The notes under the pieces are model-generated. The model made no database searches. It was not told the DNA's origin and saw nothing but the letters and a program-made list of their open reading frames with translations. The position numbers and the translations under genes are program-made. From NCBI RefSeq assembly GCF_019977335.1, contig NZ_AP024653.1, forward strand, positions 3,224,001 to 3,288,000: a stretch of DNA of 64,000 nt. Reading direction: 5' to 3'. This document shows positions 16,732 through 24,969 of this stretch, in pieces. Source of the DNA: Arthrobacter sp. NicSoilB4 (GTDB lineage Bacteria > Actinomycetota > Actinomycetes > Actinomycetales > Micrococcaceae). The stretch's first letter is position 1. Each line of letters begins with the position of its first letter.

Positions 16732-18948
16732 ATGACCCAGACTCCCGTGCAGCCGTCCCCGCAGCCCCCCGTTGCCAAGAAGATTCCCGCCCTCCGCACG
16801 CACCACGGCGATGCGTTCGAGGACAACTACGAGTGGCTGCGGGACAAGGAATCCGCGGAGGTCGTGGAGCTGCTCAAGGCTGAGAACGCGTACCAGGAGG
16901 CAGTGACGGCCCACCAGGAGCCGCTGCGCGAGGCCATCTTCCAGGAGATCAAGGGCCGCACCCAGGAGACGGACCTCTCCGTTCCCAACCGCAAGGACGG
17001 CTGGTGGTACTACAGCCGCTCTGTGGAGGGCCAGGAATACGGCATCCAGTGCCGGGTCCGGGCCGAGGACACCGGGGACCGCGTCGCCGACTGGACTCCC
17101 CCGGCGGTCGAGGTCGGCGTTGACATCCCGGGCGAGGAAATCCTGCTGGACGGCAACCTTGAGGCAGAGGGCAAGCCGTTCTTCGCCGTCGGCGGTGCCG
17201 CTGTCACCATTGACGGGAACCTCTACGCGTACGCCGTGGACAATGCCGGGGACGAGCGGTTCACGCTGCGCATCAAGGACCTGCGGACCGGCGAGCTCCT
17301 TCCCGATGTGATCGAGAACGTTTTCTACGGCATCTCCTTCTCCCCCGACGGCACACGGATCTTCTACACCGTGGTGGACGACTCCTGGCGGCCCTACCAG
17401 GTGAAATCCCATGTGCTGGGCACGCCCGTCGCCGATGATGAGGTCATCTACCAGGAGGACGACGTCGCCATGTGGCTGGGCTTCGAGCTCTCCGCCGACC
17501 GGCGCCACCTCGTGCTGAGCATCGGCTGCTCGGAATTCAGCGAGACCCGCCTGCTCCGCTTCGACGCGCTCGACGCCGGCCTCAGCACCGTGATCTCCCG
17601 CGACGAGCGCATCCTCTACGAGGCCGAGCCGTTCCTGCTGGCGGACGCCTCGGGGCAGCAGGCCGAGGCCCTCGTGCTGACCCACAACAAAGACGCCATC
17701 AACTCCATGGTCTCGCTCGTGGACCCGGCCGAACTCGCCAAGCCGCTCGCCGAGCAGCACTGGACCACCGTCGTCGAACATTCCGACCAGGTGCGCGTCA
17801 ACGGCGCCGGCGTCACCTCGACGCACCTGGTGGTCTCCGTCCGCAAGGACACGATCGAGCGCGTGCAGGTCCTGCCGCTGGCCGGGCTGGGCACGCCGGA
17901 GCAGGGCGCGCCGGTGGAGCCCGCCTTCGACGAGGAGCTCTACACCGCAGGCGTCGCGGGCTCCGACTACGAGGCACCCGTCATCCGGATGGGCTACACC
18001 TCCTACTTCACCCCGTCCCGGGTCTATGACTTTGTGCTGCCCACCGCGGAGCAGCCCGCCGGCGAGTTGCTTCTGCGCAAGGAAAGCCCGGTCCTCGGCG
18101 GGTACTCCGCCGCGGACTACGTCGCCACCCGCGAGTGGGCCACGGCCGCGGACGGCACCCGGATCCCGCTCTCCGTGCTGCGCCACGCCACTGTTGCCCG
18201 CGATTCGACGGCGGCCGGCCTTGTGTACGGCTACGGTTCCTATGAGATGAGCATGGATCCGGGCTTCGGCATCCCCCGGCTCTCCCTCCTCGACCGGGGC
18301 ATCGTGTTCGTGATCGCCCACATCCGCGGCGGCGGCGAACTGGGCCGGCACTGGTACGACACCGGCAAGAAGCTGCAGAAGAAGAACACGTTCACGGACT
18401 TCATCGCGGCCACCGACTGGCTGGCGCAGTCCGGCTGGGTGGACCCGGCACGGATCGCTGCCATGGGCGGCTCGGCCGGCGGGCTGCTGATGGGCGCCGT
18501 CGCCAACCTCGCACCGGAGAAGTACGCGGCGATCGTGGCAGCGGTGCCCTTCGTGGATGCCCTGACAACGATCCTGGATCCCGAGCTGCCGCTCTCGGCG
18601 CTGGAGTGGGAGGAATGGGGAAACCCGATCACCGACCGCGCCGTGTACGAGTACATGAAGTCCTACACGCCGTATGAAAACGTCCGCGCCGTGGCCTACC
18701 CCAAGATTGCCGCGGTCACCTCGTTCAATGACACCCGGGTGCTCTACGTGGAGCCCGCCAAGTGGGTGCAGCGGCTGCGGGAACTCAACACGGGCAGCGA
18801 GCCGATCGTGATGAAGATCGAGATGGAGGGCGGCCACGGCGGCGCTTCGGGCCGCTACGTGCAGTGGAAGGAAAGGGCCTGGGACTACGCCTTCGTCGCC
18901 GATTCGCTGGGCGCCACGGAGCTTCTGCCGGGGGCCGGGCTGAAGTAG
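16732..18948 (+). CDS. ptrB: Oligopeptidase B-type S9 serine peptidase
   Basis: Cytoplasmic peptidase of 738 residues that cleaves short peptides, typically after basic residues. The N-terminal part is a seven-bladed beta-propeller (repeated strands such as GISFSPDGTRIFYT); the C-terminal alpha/beta hydrolase domain has the nucleophile in AAMGGSAGGLLMGAVANL, the aspartate in TSFNDTRVLYVEPAKW and the histidine in MEGGHGGASGR. The AHIRGGGELGRHWYDTGK segment is typical of the oligopeptidase B group. It follows the LCP gene by 26 bases on the same strand. A palindromic repeat begins 11 bases after its stop. Confidence 0.92.
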   Translation: MTQTPVQPSPQPPVAKKIPALRTHHGDAFEDNYEWLRDKESAEVVELLKAENAYQEAVTAHQEPLREAIFQEIKGRTQETDLSVPNRKDGWWYYSRSVEGQEYGIQCRVRAEDTGDRVADWTPPAVEVGVDIPGEEILLDGNLEAEGKPFFAVGGAAVTIDGNLYAYAVDNAGDERFTLRIKDLRTGELLPDVIENVFYGISFSPDGTRIFYTVVDDSWRPYQVKSHVLGTPVADDEVIYQEDDVAMWLGFELSADRRHLVLSIGCSEFSETRLLRFDALDAGLSTVISRDERILYEAEPFLLADASGQQAEALVLTHNKDAINSMVSLVDPAELAKPLAEQHWTTVVEHSDQVRVNGAGVTSTHLVVSVRKDTIERVQVLPLAGLGTPEQGAPVEPAFDEELYTAGVAGSDYEAPVIRMGYTSYFTPSRVYDFVLPTAEQPAGELLLRKESPVLGGYSAADYVATREWATAADGTRIPLSVLRHATVARDSTAAGLVYGYGSYEMSMDPGFGIPRLSLLDRGIVFVIAHIRGGGELGRHWYDTGKKLQKKNTFTDFIAATDWLAQSGWVDPARIAAMGGSAGGLLMGAVANLAPEKYAAIVAAVPFVDALTTILDPELPLSALEWEEWGNPITDRAVYEYMKSYTPYENVRAVAYPKIAAVTSFNDTRVLYVEPAKWVQRLRELNTGSEPIVMKIEMEGGHGGASGRYVQWKERAWDYAFVADSLGATELLPGAGLK

Positions 18949-18958
18949 CAAGTCCCTT

Positions 18959-19017
18959 CGATTGCTCCGTAACGGCCCGTTTGGGGTTCCTTAAGGGCAG
19001 TTCCGGAGCAACCGATG
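18959..19017 (+). repeat. Palindromic intergenic repeat, family A, copy 1
   Basis: About 60 bp starting CGATTGCTCCGTAACGGCCC and ending CGGAGCAACCGATGGG. The ends are inverted repeats (ATTGCTCCG/CGGAGCAA) and the interior (GCCCGTTT/AAGGGC) can extend the stem. Two other copies are at 20848-20911 (same orientation) and 24970-25030 (opposite). The remaining sequence to 19312 holds no gene I can support; it has a 15-base palindrome at 19270-19284. Confidence 0.8.
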
Positions 19018-19269
19018 GGTCGGGCCGTCTGCGGTTCCCGTCCGGCGCAACAACCACTGCGGTACAGCGCTTTCTTCTGTTGACGCCGGTTGTGGCCGGG
19101 GGGAGACTTTGAGCGTGGGGGTATCCGTGTGGAGGAACCTCAGATGCCGTGGAAAGACGTGGAGCCGCGGGTGTGCGCTGAGCAGGCTCATCGGAGCAGC
19201 GCTGATAATTTTCGCATTTTTCGTCCCCGCAAATCCCGCACTCCTGCCCGGACTGTCATAGGAGATCAG

Positions 19270-19284
19270 CCACCGGGCCGGTGG
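19270..19284. promoter_or_regulatory. Short palindrome upstream of the GMC gene
   Basis: CCACCGGGCCGGTGG is a perfect 7-1-7 palindrome 28 bases before the oxidoreductase start. It could be an operator for an unknown regulator, but a G/C palindrome of this size can also occur by chance in this genome. Confidence 0.25.
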
Positions 19285-19312
19285 CCCGTGCTGCAGCGGA
19301 GGGAGCCACGAG

Positions 19313-20821
19313 ATGAAGAATCGGTATGACGTGGCCATCGTTGGTGCGGGCAGTGCAGGCTGCGTGCTGGCTTCGCGGCTGAGTGAGGATGCAGCCCGCG
19401 AGGTCGTGCTGTTCGAAGCCGGGCCGGACTACCTTCCGGGCACCCTTCCGCCTGATCTCGCTGACGGCATCCATGGCACCAGCACGGCCTCACACGACTG
19501 GGGGCTCCACGGAACGGGCGTCGCCGGCGGCCCTCCGCTGGCCCTGCCGCAGGGGCGGGTGACCGGAGGGTCGTCTGCCGTCAACGCCACCTTCGCCCTG
19601 CGCGGGCATCCAGCCGACTACGACGGCTGGGCACTACCCGGATGGACGTTCGAGGAGGTACTGCCGTCTTTCCGCCGCCTCGAACATGACTTGGACTTCG
19701 GTTCCTCCCCATATCACGGACAGGACGGACCGGTGCCGATCCGCCGATATCGGGACGATGAACGCTCCGAGCTCACGCTTGCCATGGAGGACGCGATAGC
19801 GAGCGTGGGGATCCCGCGCATTCCAGACCACAACGCTCCGGGCGCCGTCGGCGTGTCAGGGTTGCCGGTCAACTGTGTGGGGGGTCTGCGTGTCAGCACC
19901 GCGCAGGCCTATCTTGATCCCGTCCGCTCCCGGCCCAATCTGACGATCAGGGCGGACTCACCCGTCGCTGAGATCGTGGTCGGTGGCGGGCGAGTGTCCG
20001 GGGTACGGACCACCGACGGCCAAGTGACCGCAGCCGATGAAGTGATCGTCTGCGCCGGCGCTTACTTCTCGCCCGCACTGCTCATCCGCTCCGGCCTCGG
20101 GCCCGCCGCCGACGTGGCAGCGCTTGGCAGATCCGTGACGATGGACCTGCCCGGTGTGGGACACAACCTCGCAGACCACCCGTGGGTGGCCATTGACCTG
20201 CCCTGTCTCGAGCCGCAGGGAGACCCTCCAATTTTTCAGGTGCTGGCAACAGCCCGGAGCAGCCGGCGTTCCGCAGTCGATCCCCCCGATCTCCAGTTCA
20301 TGGTGTGCGGACCCTACAGGCTCGAGGACGGCTATCACTGCCTGCTCGCCGCAGCGCTGCTGAAGCCGGCCTCGCGCGGACAAGTACGGCTGCTCACGCT
20401 CGATCCGGCCTCCGCACCCGCCATCGACCTCTGTTACTTCAGCGACCCGGTAGACATCGACCGACTTGCAGAGGGCCTGCAGATCGCGAACGCTGCGGCG
20501 GCCCACCCCCAACTGGGCCGGCTCACCCGCGGTCCCCGGCTCGCGCCCCGGCAGGACCTGGTCGACGACGCTGCCGCCCGCGACTGGATCAAGGCCACCG
20601 CCACGACGTACCATCACCCGGTCGGCACCTGTGCGATGGGAACGGACCCCCGCGCCGGCGCTGTGGTCGACACCTCGGGACGGGTCCACGGAGTACCGGG
20701 CCTCTCGGTCGTCGACGCCTCGATCATTCCAGGACCGCTTTCGGCCAACACCAACATCCCCACCATCATGGCCGCCGAACACGTCGCGGCCCGGCGCCGC
20801 GGGGACGGGACTCGATCCTGA
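19313..20821 (+). CDS. GMC-family FAD-dependent oxidoreductase
   Basis: A 502-residue flavoprotein of the glucose-methanol-choline family. It starts with the ADP-binding fold (YDVAIVGAGSAGCVLASRLS), followed by FEAGPDYLPG, the GMC signature PQGRVTGGSSAVNATFALRG, and ends with TYHHPVGTCAMGTDP (catalytic His region) and PGLSVVDASIIPGPLSANTN. It oxidises an alcohol or related substrate; the substrate is not evident. ATG 19313 follows GGAGGGAG. It is a single-gene unit lying between two family A repeats in the same orientation, with upstream DNA that is less G/C-rich than the surroundings, which hints at acquisition as a cassette (inference). Confidence 0.9.
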   Translation: MKNRYDVAIVGAGSAGCVLASRLSEDAAREVVLFEAGPDYLPGTLPPDLADGIHGTSTASHDWGLHGTGVAGGPPLALPQGRVTGGSSAVNATFALRGHPADYDGWALPGWTFEEVLPSFRRLEHDLDFGSSPYHGQDGPVPIRRYRDDERSELTLAMEDAIASVGIPRIPDHNAPGAVGVSGLPVNCVGGLRVSTAQAYLDPVRSRPNLTIRADSPVAEIVVGGGRVSGVRTTDGQVTAADEVIVCAGAYFSPALLIRSGLGPAADVAALGRSVTMDLPGVGHNLADHPWVAIDLPCLEPQGDPPIFQVLATARSSRRSAVDPPDLQFMVCGPYRLEDGYHCLLAAALLKPASRGQVRLLTLDPASAPAIDLCYFSDPVDIDRLAEGLQIANAAAAHPQLGRLTRGPRLAPRQDLVDDAAARDWIKATATTYHHPVGTCAMGTDPRAGAVVDTSGRVHGVPGLSVVDASIIPGPLSANTNIPTIMAAEHVAARRRGDGTRS

Positions 20822-20847
20822 ATCAGGACTGCGGCAGGGGGACGGGT

Positions 20848-20911
20848 GATCGGTTGCTCCGTAGCGGCCCTTTTCGGCCCTCATAAGGGCCGATACGGAG
20901 CTATCGATGGG
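20848..20911 (+). repeat. Palindromic intergenic repeat, family A, copy 2
   Basis: Same orientation as copy 1: CGGTTGCTCCGTAGCGGCCC at the left, CGGAGCTATCGATGGG at the right, with an interior GGCCCTCATAAGGGCC stem. It lies between the GMC gene and the duplicated-repeat protein gene, about 115 bases before the latter's start. Confidence 0.8.
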
Positions 20912-21024
20912 CTAGTGGTGCCCAAAATAATGCTAATCATGCTTACTATTGACTCGCATGAGGCACATCGGTCTGGAACTGCTCACTGGGGGCAGCAGAA
21001 ACCGTGCCGGAACTGGAGCTATTC

Positions 21025-21678
21025 GTGAGCACTGAACAGGGAATGACCCCGCTGAGCGACGCTGAGCTGATGGCGGAGGCAGGAACCGCACTTCCGGACA
21101 AGGAAGTGGCCTCCATCCTGGACCTCAACGCAGACCTGGACCTCGGGATCAACGCCGCGGCACCGATCGACCTCGCCATCGCGGCCAACGCCAACGTTGC
21201 CGCACCGATCGACGCCGCGGCCTCCGCGAACATCCTGTCCTTCGGTTCCGACGCCCAGGCACTTTCGGACCAGGGCGTCATCATCAACCAGGGCATTGAC
21301 GCCGATGCCACCGCCGCATCCGCACAGGACAGCACGATCGACCAGGAGACCGGCAGCACCGACGGCACCGACACGGGCGCCACGGATGTCACGGCGGAGG
21401 AAAGCGCACTGCCGACGGACGTCAACAGCGCCCTCAATTCCAACCTGCTCAACGTAAACGTGGACCTGGACGCCGCTGCCGACATCGCCGCCCCGATCAA
21501 CGGCGCCGTGGCCGCCAACGCCAATGTCGCCGCCCCGATCGATGCCGCCGTCGCCGCCAACATCGGCTCGATCGACAGCAACGCCTTCGCCGTCTCGCAG
21601 CAGGATGCCATCATCAATCAGAACATCACGGGCGAAGCCACGGCTACGGCCGACCAGCAGTCCGACCTCCGGCAGTAG
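21025..21678 (+). CDS. Internally duplicated Ala/Asn/Asp-rich protein, possible substrate of the adjacent M50 protease
   Basis: I do not recognise an established family. The 217-residue acidic protein has no cysteine, no signal peptide and no membrane helix. It begins with a leader-like stretch (LSDAELMAEAGTALPDKEVA, residues 10-29), then shows two homologous units: residues 21-107 and 127-214. Each starts with (T/S)ALP, runs through a DLNADLDL/NVNVDLDA stretch, contains the identical core AANANVAAPIDAA (53-65 and 163-175), and ends in QGVIINQGI/QDAIINQNI. An acidic Thr/Gly/Asp linker separates them. GTG 21025 has GGAG seven bases upstream; GTG 21004 is an alternative. The PqqD-M50 gene starts eight bases after the stop, so both are probably co-transcribed. 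Role as a processed or exported precursor is inference. Confidence 0.7.
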   Translation: MSTEQGMTPLSDAELMAEAGTALPDKEVASILDLNADLDLGINAAAPIDLAIAANANVAAPIDAAASANILSFGSDAQALSDQGVIINQGIDADATAASAQDSTIDQETGSTDGTDTGATDVTAEESALPTDVNSALNSNLLNVNVDLDAAADIAAPINGAVAANANVAAPIDAAVAANIGSIDSNAFAVSQQDAIINQNITGEATATADQQSDLRQ

Positions 21679-21686
21679 TTCCCCGG

Positions 21687-24098
21687 ATGAGCATTTCGCA
21701 CGGCGGGCCGTCCATCTCGGACGGCCCGCCGGTCCCTCCTGCGCAGACTGTCTCTGCGCCGGCTGCCGGCACCGTCGAGGCTCCGGTCCGGGCCGACGGC
21801 GTCCAGCTCCTCGGCGAGACCAAGGGGTCGGGCTACCGCGAGGCGCCCTCCCTGGTCCGCCGCGCCGACGGCCAGACCCTGCAGCTCACCCGGCTGCTGT
21901 ATCTGGTCCTCGAAGCGATCGACGGCACCCGCGGCCTCGAGGAAATCGCCAGCCGCGCCAGCACTGGATCCGGCCGCTTGGTCAGCGCCGAGAACATCCG
22001 GACCCTGATCGACACCCAGCTACTGCCCCTGGGCCTGCTGCAGCGCGCCGACGGCTCACAGCCGGAGGTCCGCAAGGCCGACCCGCTGCTCGGAATGAAG
22101 TTCCGCTACACCGTCACGGACCCGGAGCGCACACGCCGGATCACCGCCCCGTTCGCCGTGCTCTTCAGCCCGCTGATCGTGGTCCTCGTCACCGCGGCCT
22201 TCCTGGCCAGCTGCTGGTGGGTGCTGATGGTGAAAGGCCTGGCCTCCGCCACACACGAGGCCTTCGCCAACCCGGGCCTGGTGCTGCTGATCCTCGTGGT
22301 GACCGTATTGTCCGCAGGGTTCCACGAGTTCGGGCACGCTGCCGCGGCCCGCCGCGGCGGAGCAACCCCCGGAGCCATGGGCACCGGCCTGTACCTGATC
22401 TGGCCCGCATTCTTCACCGATGTCACCGATTCCTACCGGCTGGGACGCGCCGGACGCATCCGGACCGACCTCGGCGGCCTGTACTTCAACGCGATCGTCG
22501 CCGTCGCCATCATGGGCATCTGGTGGGCAACGGGTTTCGATGCGCTGCTGCTCGTCGTCGTGACCCAGGTGCTGCAGATGGTCCGGCAGCTGCTGCCGCT
22601 GGTCCGCTTTGACGGGTACCACATCCTCGCCGACGCCACCGGGGTCCCCGACCTCTTCCAGCGGATCAAACCCACCCTGCTGGCCCTGCTGCCGTGGCGC
22701 CGCAAGGACCCGGAGGCCCAGGTCCTCAAGCCGTGGGCCCGCGCCGTCGTCACCGCCTGGGTGCTGATCACGGTCCCGTTGCTGCTCTTCAGCCTGGTCC
22801 TGATGGTGCTGTCCCTGCCGCGGCTCCTCGGCACGGCGTGGGACAGTGCGCAGAAGCAGTACGCCATGTTCAACAGCGCCCTCGCCGACGGGGACCTCGT
22901 CGACGCCTCCGTGCGGATCCTGGCGATCGCCGCCGTCGCGCTTCCCGTGGTTGGCATCTTCTACATCCTGTTCCGGCTGGGACGGCAGATCATCACGGCC
23001 CTGTGGCAGAAGACCCGCGGCAAAGCACTCCAGCGCGGGACGGCCCTGGCCCTGATTGCGTCCGTGATGGCCGGCCTTGCCTGGGCCTGGTGGCCCGGCG
23101 CCGAGAGCTACCGCCCGGTCCAGCCGTACGAACGGGGCACCCTGGCCGACGCCACCACCGCCGTCTTCCCGGCCGGTTCCAGCACTGGCATGAAGGAAGG
23201 CCAGTCCGGCCGGACCGTGGCGCTCTGGCCCGCCGGCGCGGAGAAGCCCACCCGCGAGGAACCGCAGCTCAGCATGGTCCTGGTGCCGCGTGACGCCGGA
23301 ACAGCCGGCACTGCTGGGGCCGCGGCGCCGCCGTCGTGGGTGTTCCCCTTCGACCGCCCCGCCGCCCCCGAGGAGGACGGCAACCAGTCACTCGCCGTCA
23401 ACACCACGGACGGGTCCGTGGTCTACGACGTCGCCTTCGCGCTGGTCTGGGCCGACGACGGCGCGGACGTCACCACCCGCAACGAGGCCTACGCCTTCGC
23501 CAGCTGCGCGGACTGCGCCGCCGTCGCGGTGGGTTTCCAGGTGGTGCTGATCGTCGGGCAGACCGACGTGATCGTCCCGGAGAACCTCTCGGCGGCCGCG
23601 AACTACAACTGTGTGCGGTGCCTGACGTACGCCTTGGCGAGCCAACTGGTCCTCACGCTGGACGGTCCGCTGAGTGCCGACGGAATGACCCGGCTCAACG
23701 CGCTCTGGCAGCAAATCGCGGAGTACGGGCGGAACCTGCAGGATGTGCCGCTCTCGGAGATCCAGGGGCGCCTGGACGCCTTCAAGCTGCAAATCATGGA
23801 GGTCATCAGGAGCGACCCCAGCGCCACGCCGGGCGGTTCCACCGGCACAGCCCCGGCCCCGACGGGCAGTCCCTCGCCGGGCGCCAGCGAGACGGCGGCG
23901 CCCGGAGCCACCCCGGGCACCACGGACGCTGCGCCTCAGCCCGGCACGACCGCGCCCGCGGCCACCGCACCCGCCAACACGTCGGCCGCGCCTGCACCCG
24001 CTGAACCGCAGCCCACGGGATCTGCCGGCACGGCCCCCGCACCGGCTCCGGTGTCGCCGTCGCCGGTTCCCACAGGCACGGCCCCGCCGGCACCGTAG
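21687..24098 (+). CDS. PqqD-like domain fused to M50 (site-2-protease-like) membrane metallopeptidase
   Basis: An 803-residue membrane protein. Residues about 35-125 resemble a PqqD/RiPP-recognition domain (TRLLYLVLEAIDGTRGLEEI, then LIDTQLLPLGLL). Membrane helices begin near residue 155. The zinc motif HEFGH is at 213-217 and the second motif FDGYHILADATGVPDL (D309) at 308-323, as in the putative peptide zinc metalloprotease group related to YydH. More helices run to about 470, then a roughly 240-residue domain with two CxxC pairs (ASCADC and NYNCVRC), probably outside the cell, and a Pro/Ala/Thr-rich tail of about 85 residues. It would bind and cut, or help export, a peptide; the adjacent duplicated protein is the obvious candidate (inference). 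Confidence 0.82.
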   Translation: MSISHGGPSISDGPPVPPAQTVSAPAAGTVEAPVRADGVQLLGETKGSGYREAPSLVRRADGQTLQLTRLLYLVLEAIDGTRGLEEIASRASTGSGRLVSAENIRTLIDTQLLPLGLLQRADGSQPEVRKADPLLGMKFRYTVTDPERTRRITAPFAVLFSPLIVVLVTAAFLASCWWVLMVKGLASATHEAFANPGLVLLILVVTVLSAGFHEFGHAAAARRGGATPGAMGTGLYLIWPAFFTDVTDSYRLGRAGRIRTDLGGLYFNAIVAVAIMGIWWATGFDALLLVVVTQVLQMVRQLLPLVRFDGYHILADATGVPDLFQRIKPTLLALLPWRRKDPEAQVLKPWARAVVTAWVLITVPLLLFSLVLMVLSLPRLLGTAWDSAQKQYAMFNSALADGDLVDASVRILAIAAVALPVVGIFYILFRLGRQIITALWQKTRGKALQRGTALALIASVMAGLAWAWWPGAESYRPVQPYERGTLADATTAVFPAGSSTGMKEGQSGRTVALWPAGAEKPTREEPQLSMVLVPRDAGTAGTAGAAAPPSWVFPFDRPAAPEEDGNQSLAVNTTDGSVVYDVAFALVWADDGADVTTRNEAYAFASCADCAAVAVGFQVVLIVGQTDVIVPENLSAAANYNCVRCLTYALASQLVLTLDGPLSADGMTRLNALWQQIAEYGRNLQDVPLSEIQGRLDAFKLQIMEVIRSDPSATPGGSTGTAPAPTGSPSPGASETAAPGATPGTTDAAPQPGTTAPAATAPANTSAAPAPAEPQPTGSAGTAPAPAPVSPSPVPTGTAPPAP

Positions 24099-24122
24099 GC
24101 CGCGCTCCAGTTTCTGGCTGGC

Positions 24123-24180
24123 GACGCGCCAACGGACAAGCGCTACGGGACTCCCCGTAGCGCTTGTCCGTTGGCGCGTC
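24123..24180. repeat. Perfect 27-bp inverted repeat with 4-base loop
   Basis: Arms 24123-24149 and 24154-24180 are exact reverse complements, starting GACGCGCCAACGGACAAGCG, around ACTC. It begins 24 bases after the M50 gene, in the space between convergent genes. There is no T-run. It could act as a bidirectional transcript end or be a mobile palindrome. Confidence 0.85.
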
Positions 24181-24267
24181 ATGGGACTCTTACCGCAGCG
24201 GAATTGACTGCGGAAAGCACTGGGCGGGGTGTTCGCGGGCGGGTTTCATCGCTGATTAACGAGCGAT

Positions 24268-24375
24268 GACGCTCCTGCCCAGTTACCCGCTGCTGCACCC
24301 CGCGTTCACCACGAGGAACCGCGGGCTTTCACGGGAACGTGGCGGTGCGGCCGGCAGTAACTGGGCAGGAGCGTC
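24268..24375. repeat. 108-bp element with 19-bp perfect terminal inverted repeats
   Basis: GACGCTCCTGCCCAGTTAC at 24268-24286 is exactly inverted at 24357-24375, and similarity continues inward after a short mismatch (GCACC/GGTGC). There is no open frame inside. The form resembles a miniature inverted-repeat element; no flanking target duplication was evident. It ends 21 bases before the end of the GNAT gene. Confidence 0.6.
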
Positions 24376-24395
24376 GCACCGCGGCGCGGTGGACC

Positions 24396-24956
24396 CTAGG
24401 TTGCCTGCCGGGACTTCCATTCATCCGCAAGGATGGCGTAGACGACTTCCGTGGCCCACTGCCCTTTGTAGTGCCACTTGTCGATCTGGGTGGATTCGAG
24501 CCGCATGCCGAGCCGTTCGCAGAGCGCCGCGGAGGCCGTGTTGAGGGCATCAAGCTTGGCGTCGATCCGGTGGAAGCTGAGCTCCTCGAAGCCCAGCTTC
24601 AGGATGGCCTCGGCGGCCTCGGCCGCGATGCCCTTGCCGCGCGCCGCCGGGGCAAGGCTCCAGCCGATCTCGGCCTGCCCGCAGCCCGGCAGCCACTTCA
24701 GCACCACTTCGCCGAGCAGGCCGGGCGAGTCCGTGGCCTCGATCGCCAGGCAGATCCAGTCGCCCTCTTTCTCGAAGACGAAGTTGGCGTACTTGCCCAC
24801 GGACTCCATGGACTTGGTGTAGCTCTTCGCTTCCCCCGGCAGGAACCGGGCGGTCTCGGGCAGCGAATGGTAGGCGTGGTACGCGTCGAGGTCCCCGGCC
24901 TCGAAGCGGCGCAGGACCAACCGCCGGGTGCGGAGGGGCAGGTTCAGTTCCGTCAT
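24396..24956 (-). CDS. GNAT N-acetyltransferase, RimJ/RimL type
   Basis: About 186 residues. LPLRTRRLVLRRFEAGDLDA is the typical start of RimJ/RimL-type acetyltransferases, followed by the acetyl-CoA pyrophosphate loop in WSLAPAARGKGIAAEAAEA (R-G-K-G-I-A) and EELSFHRIDAKLDALNTASA then LCERLGMRLE. It transfers an acetyl group to a protein N-terminus or small amine; the target is unknown. I chose ATG 24956 (MTELNLP) with GGGGG just upstream; the ATG at 24974 lies inside family A repeat copy 3. Confidence 0.85.
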   Translation of the reverse strand: MTELNLPLRTRRLVLRRFEAGDLDAYHAYHSLPETARFLPGEAKSYTKSMESVGKYANFVFEKEGDWICLAIEATDSPGLLGEVVLKWLPGCGQAEIGWSLAPAARGKGIAAEAAEAILKLGFEELSFHRIDAKLDALNTASAALCERLGMRLESTQIDKWHYKGQWATEVVYAILADEWKSRQAT

Positions 24957-24969
24957 ATCCCCCACGCTA

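Noticed and set aside
16345..18951. An 868-codon open frame antisense to the LCP and oligopeptidase B genes
   Set aside because: Its product is His/Gly/Arg/Val-rich with no recognisable domain, and the opposite strand encodes two complete, well-conserved proteins. Long antisense frames are expected at this GC content.
21025..24098. A full RiPP biosynthesis cluster of the YydF or PQQ type
   Set aside because: No radical SAM enzyme, cyclodehydratase, lanthionine synthetase or ABC exporter gene lies within several kilobases, so only a precursor/protease pair can be supported.
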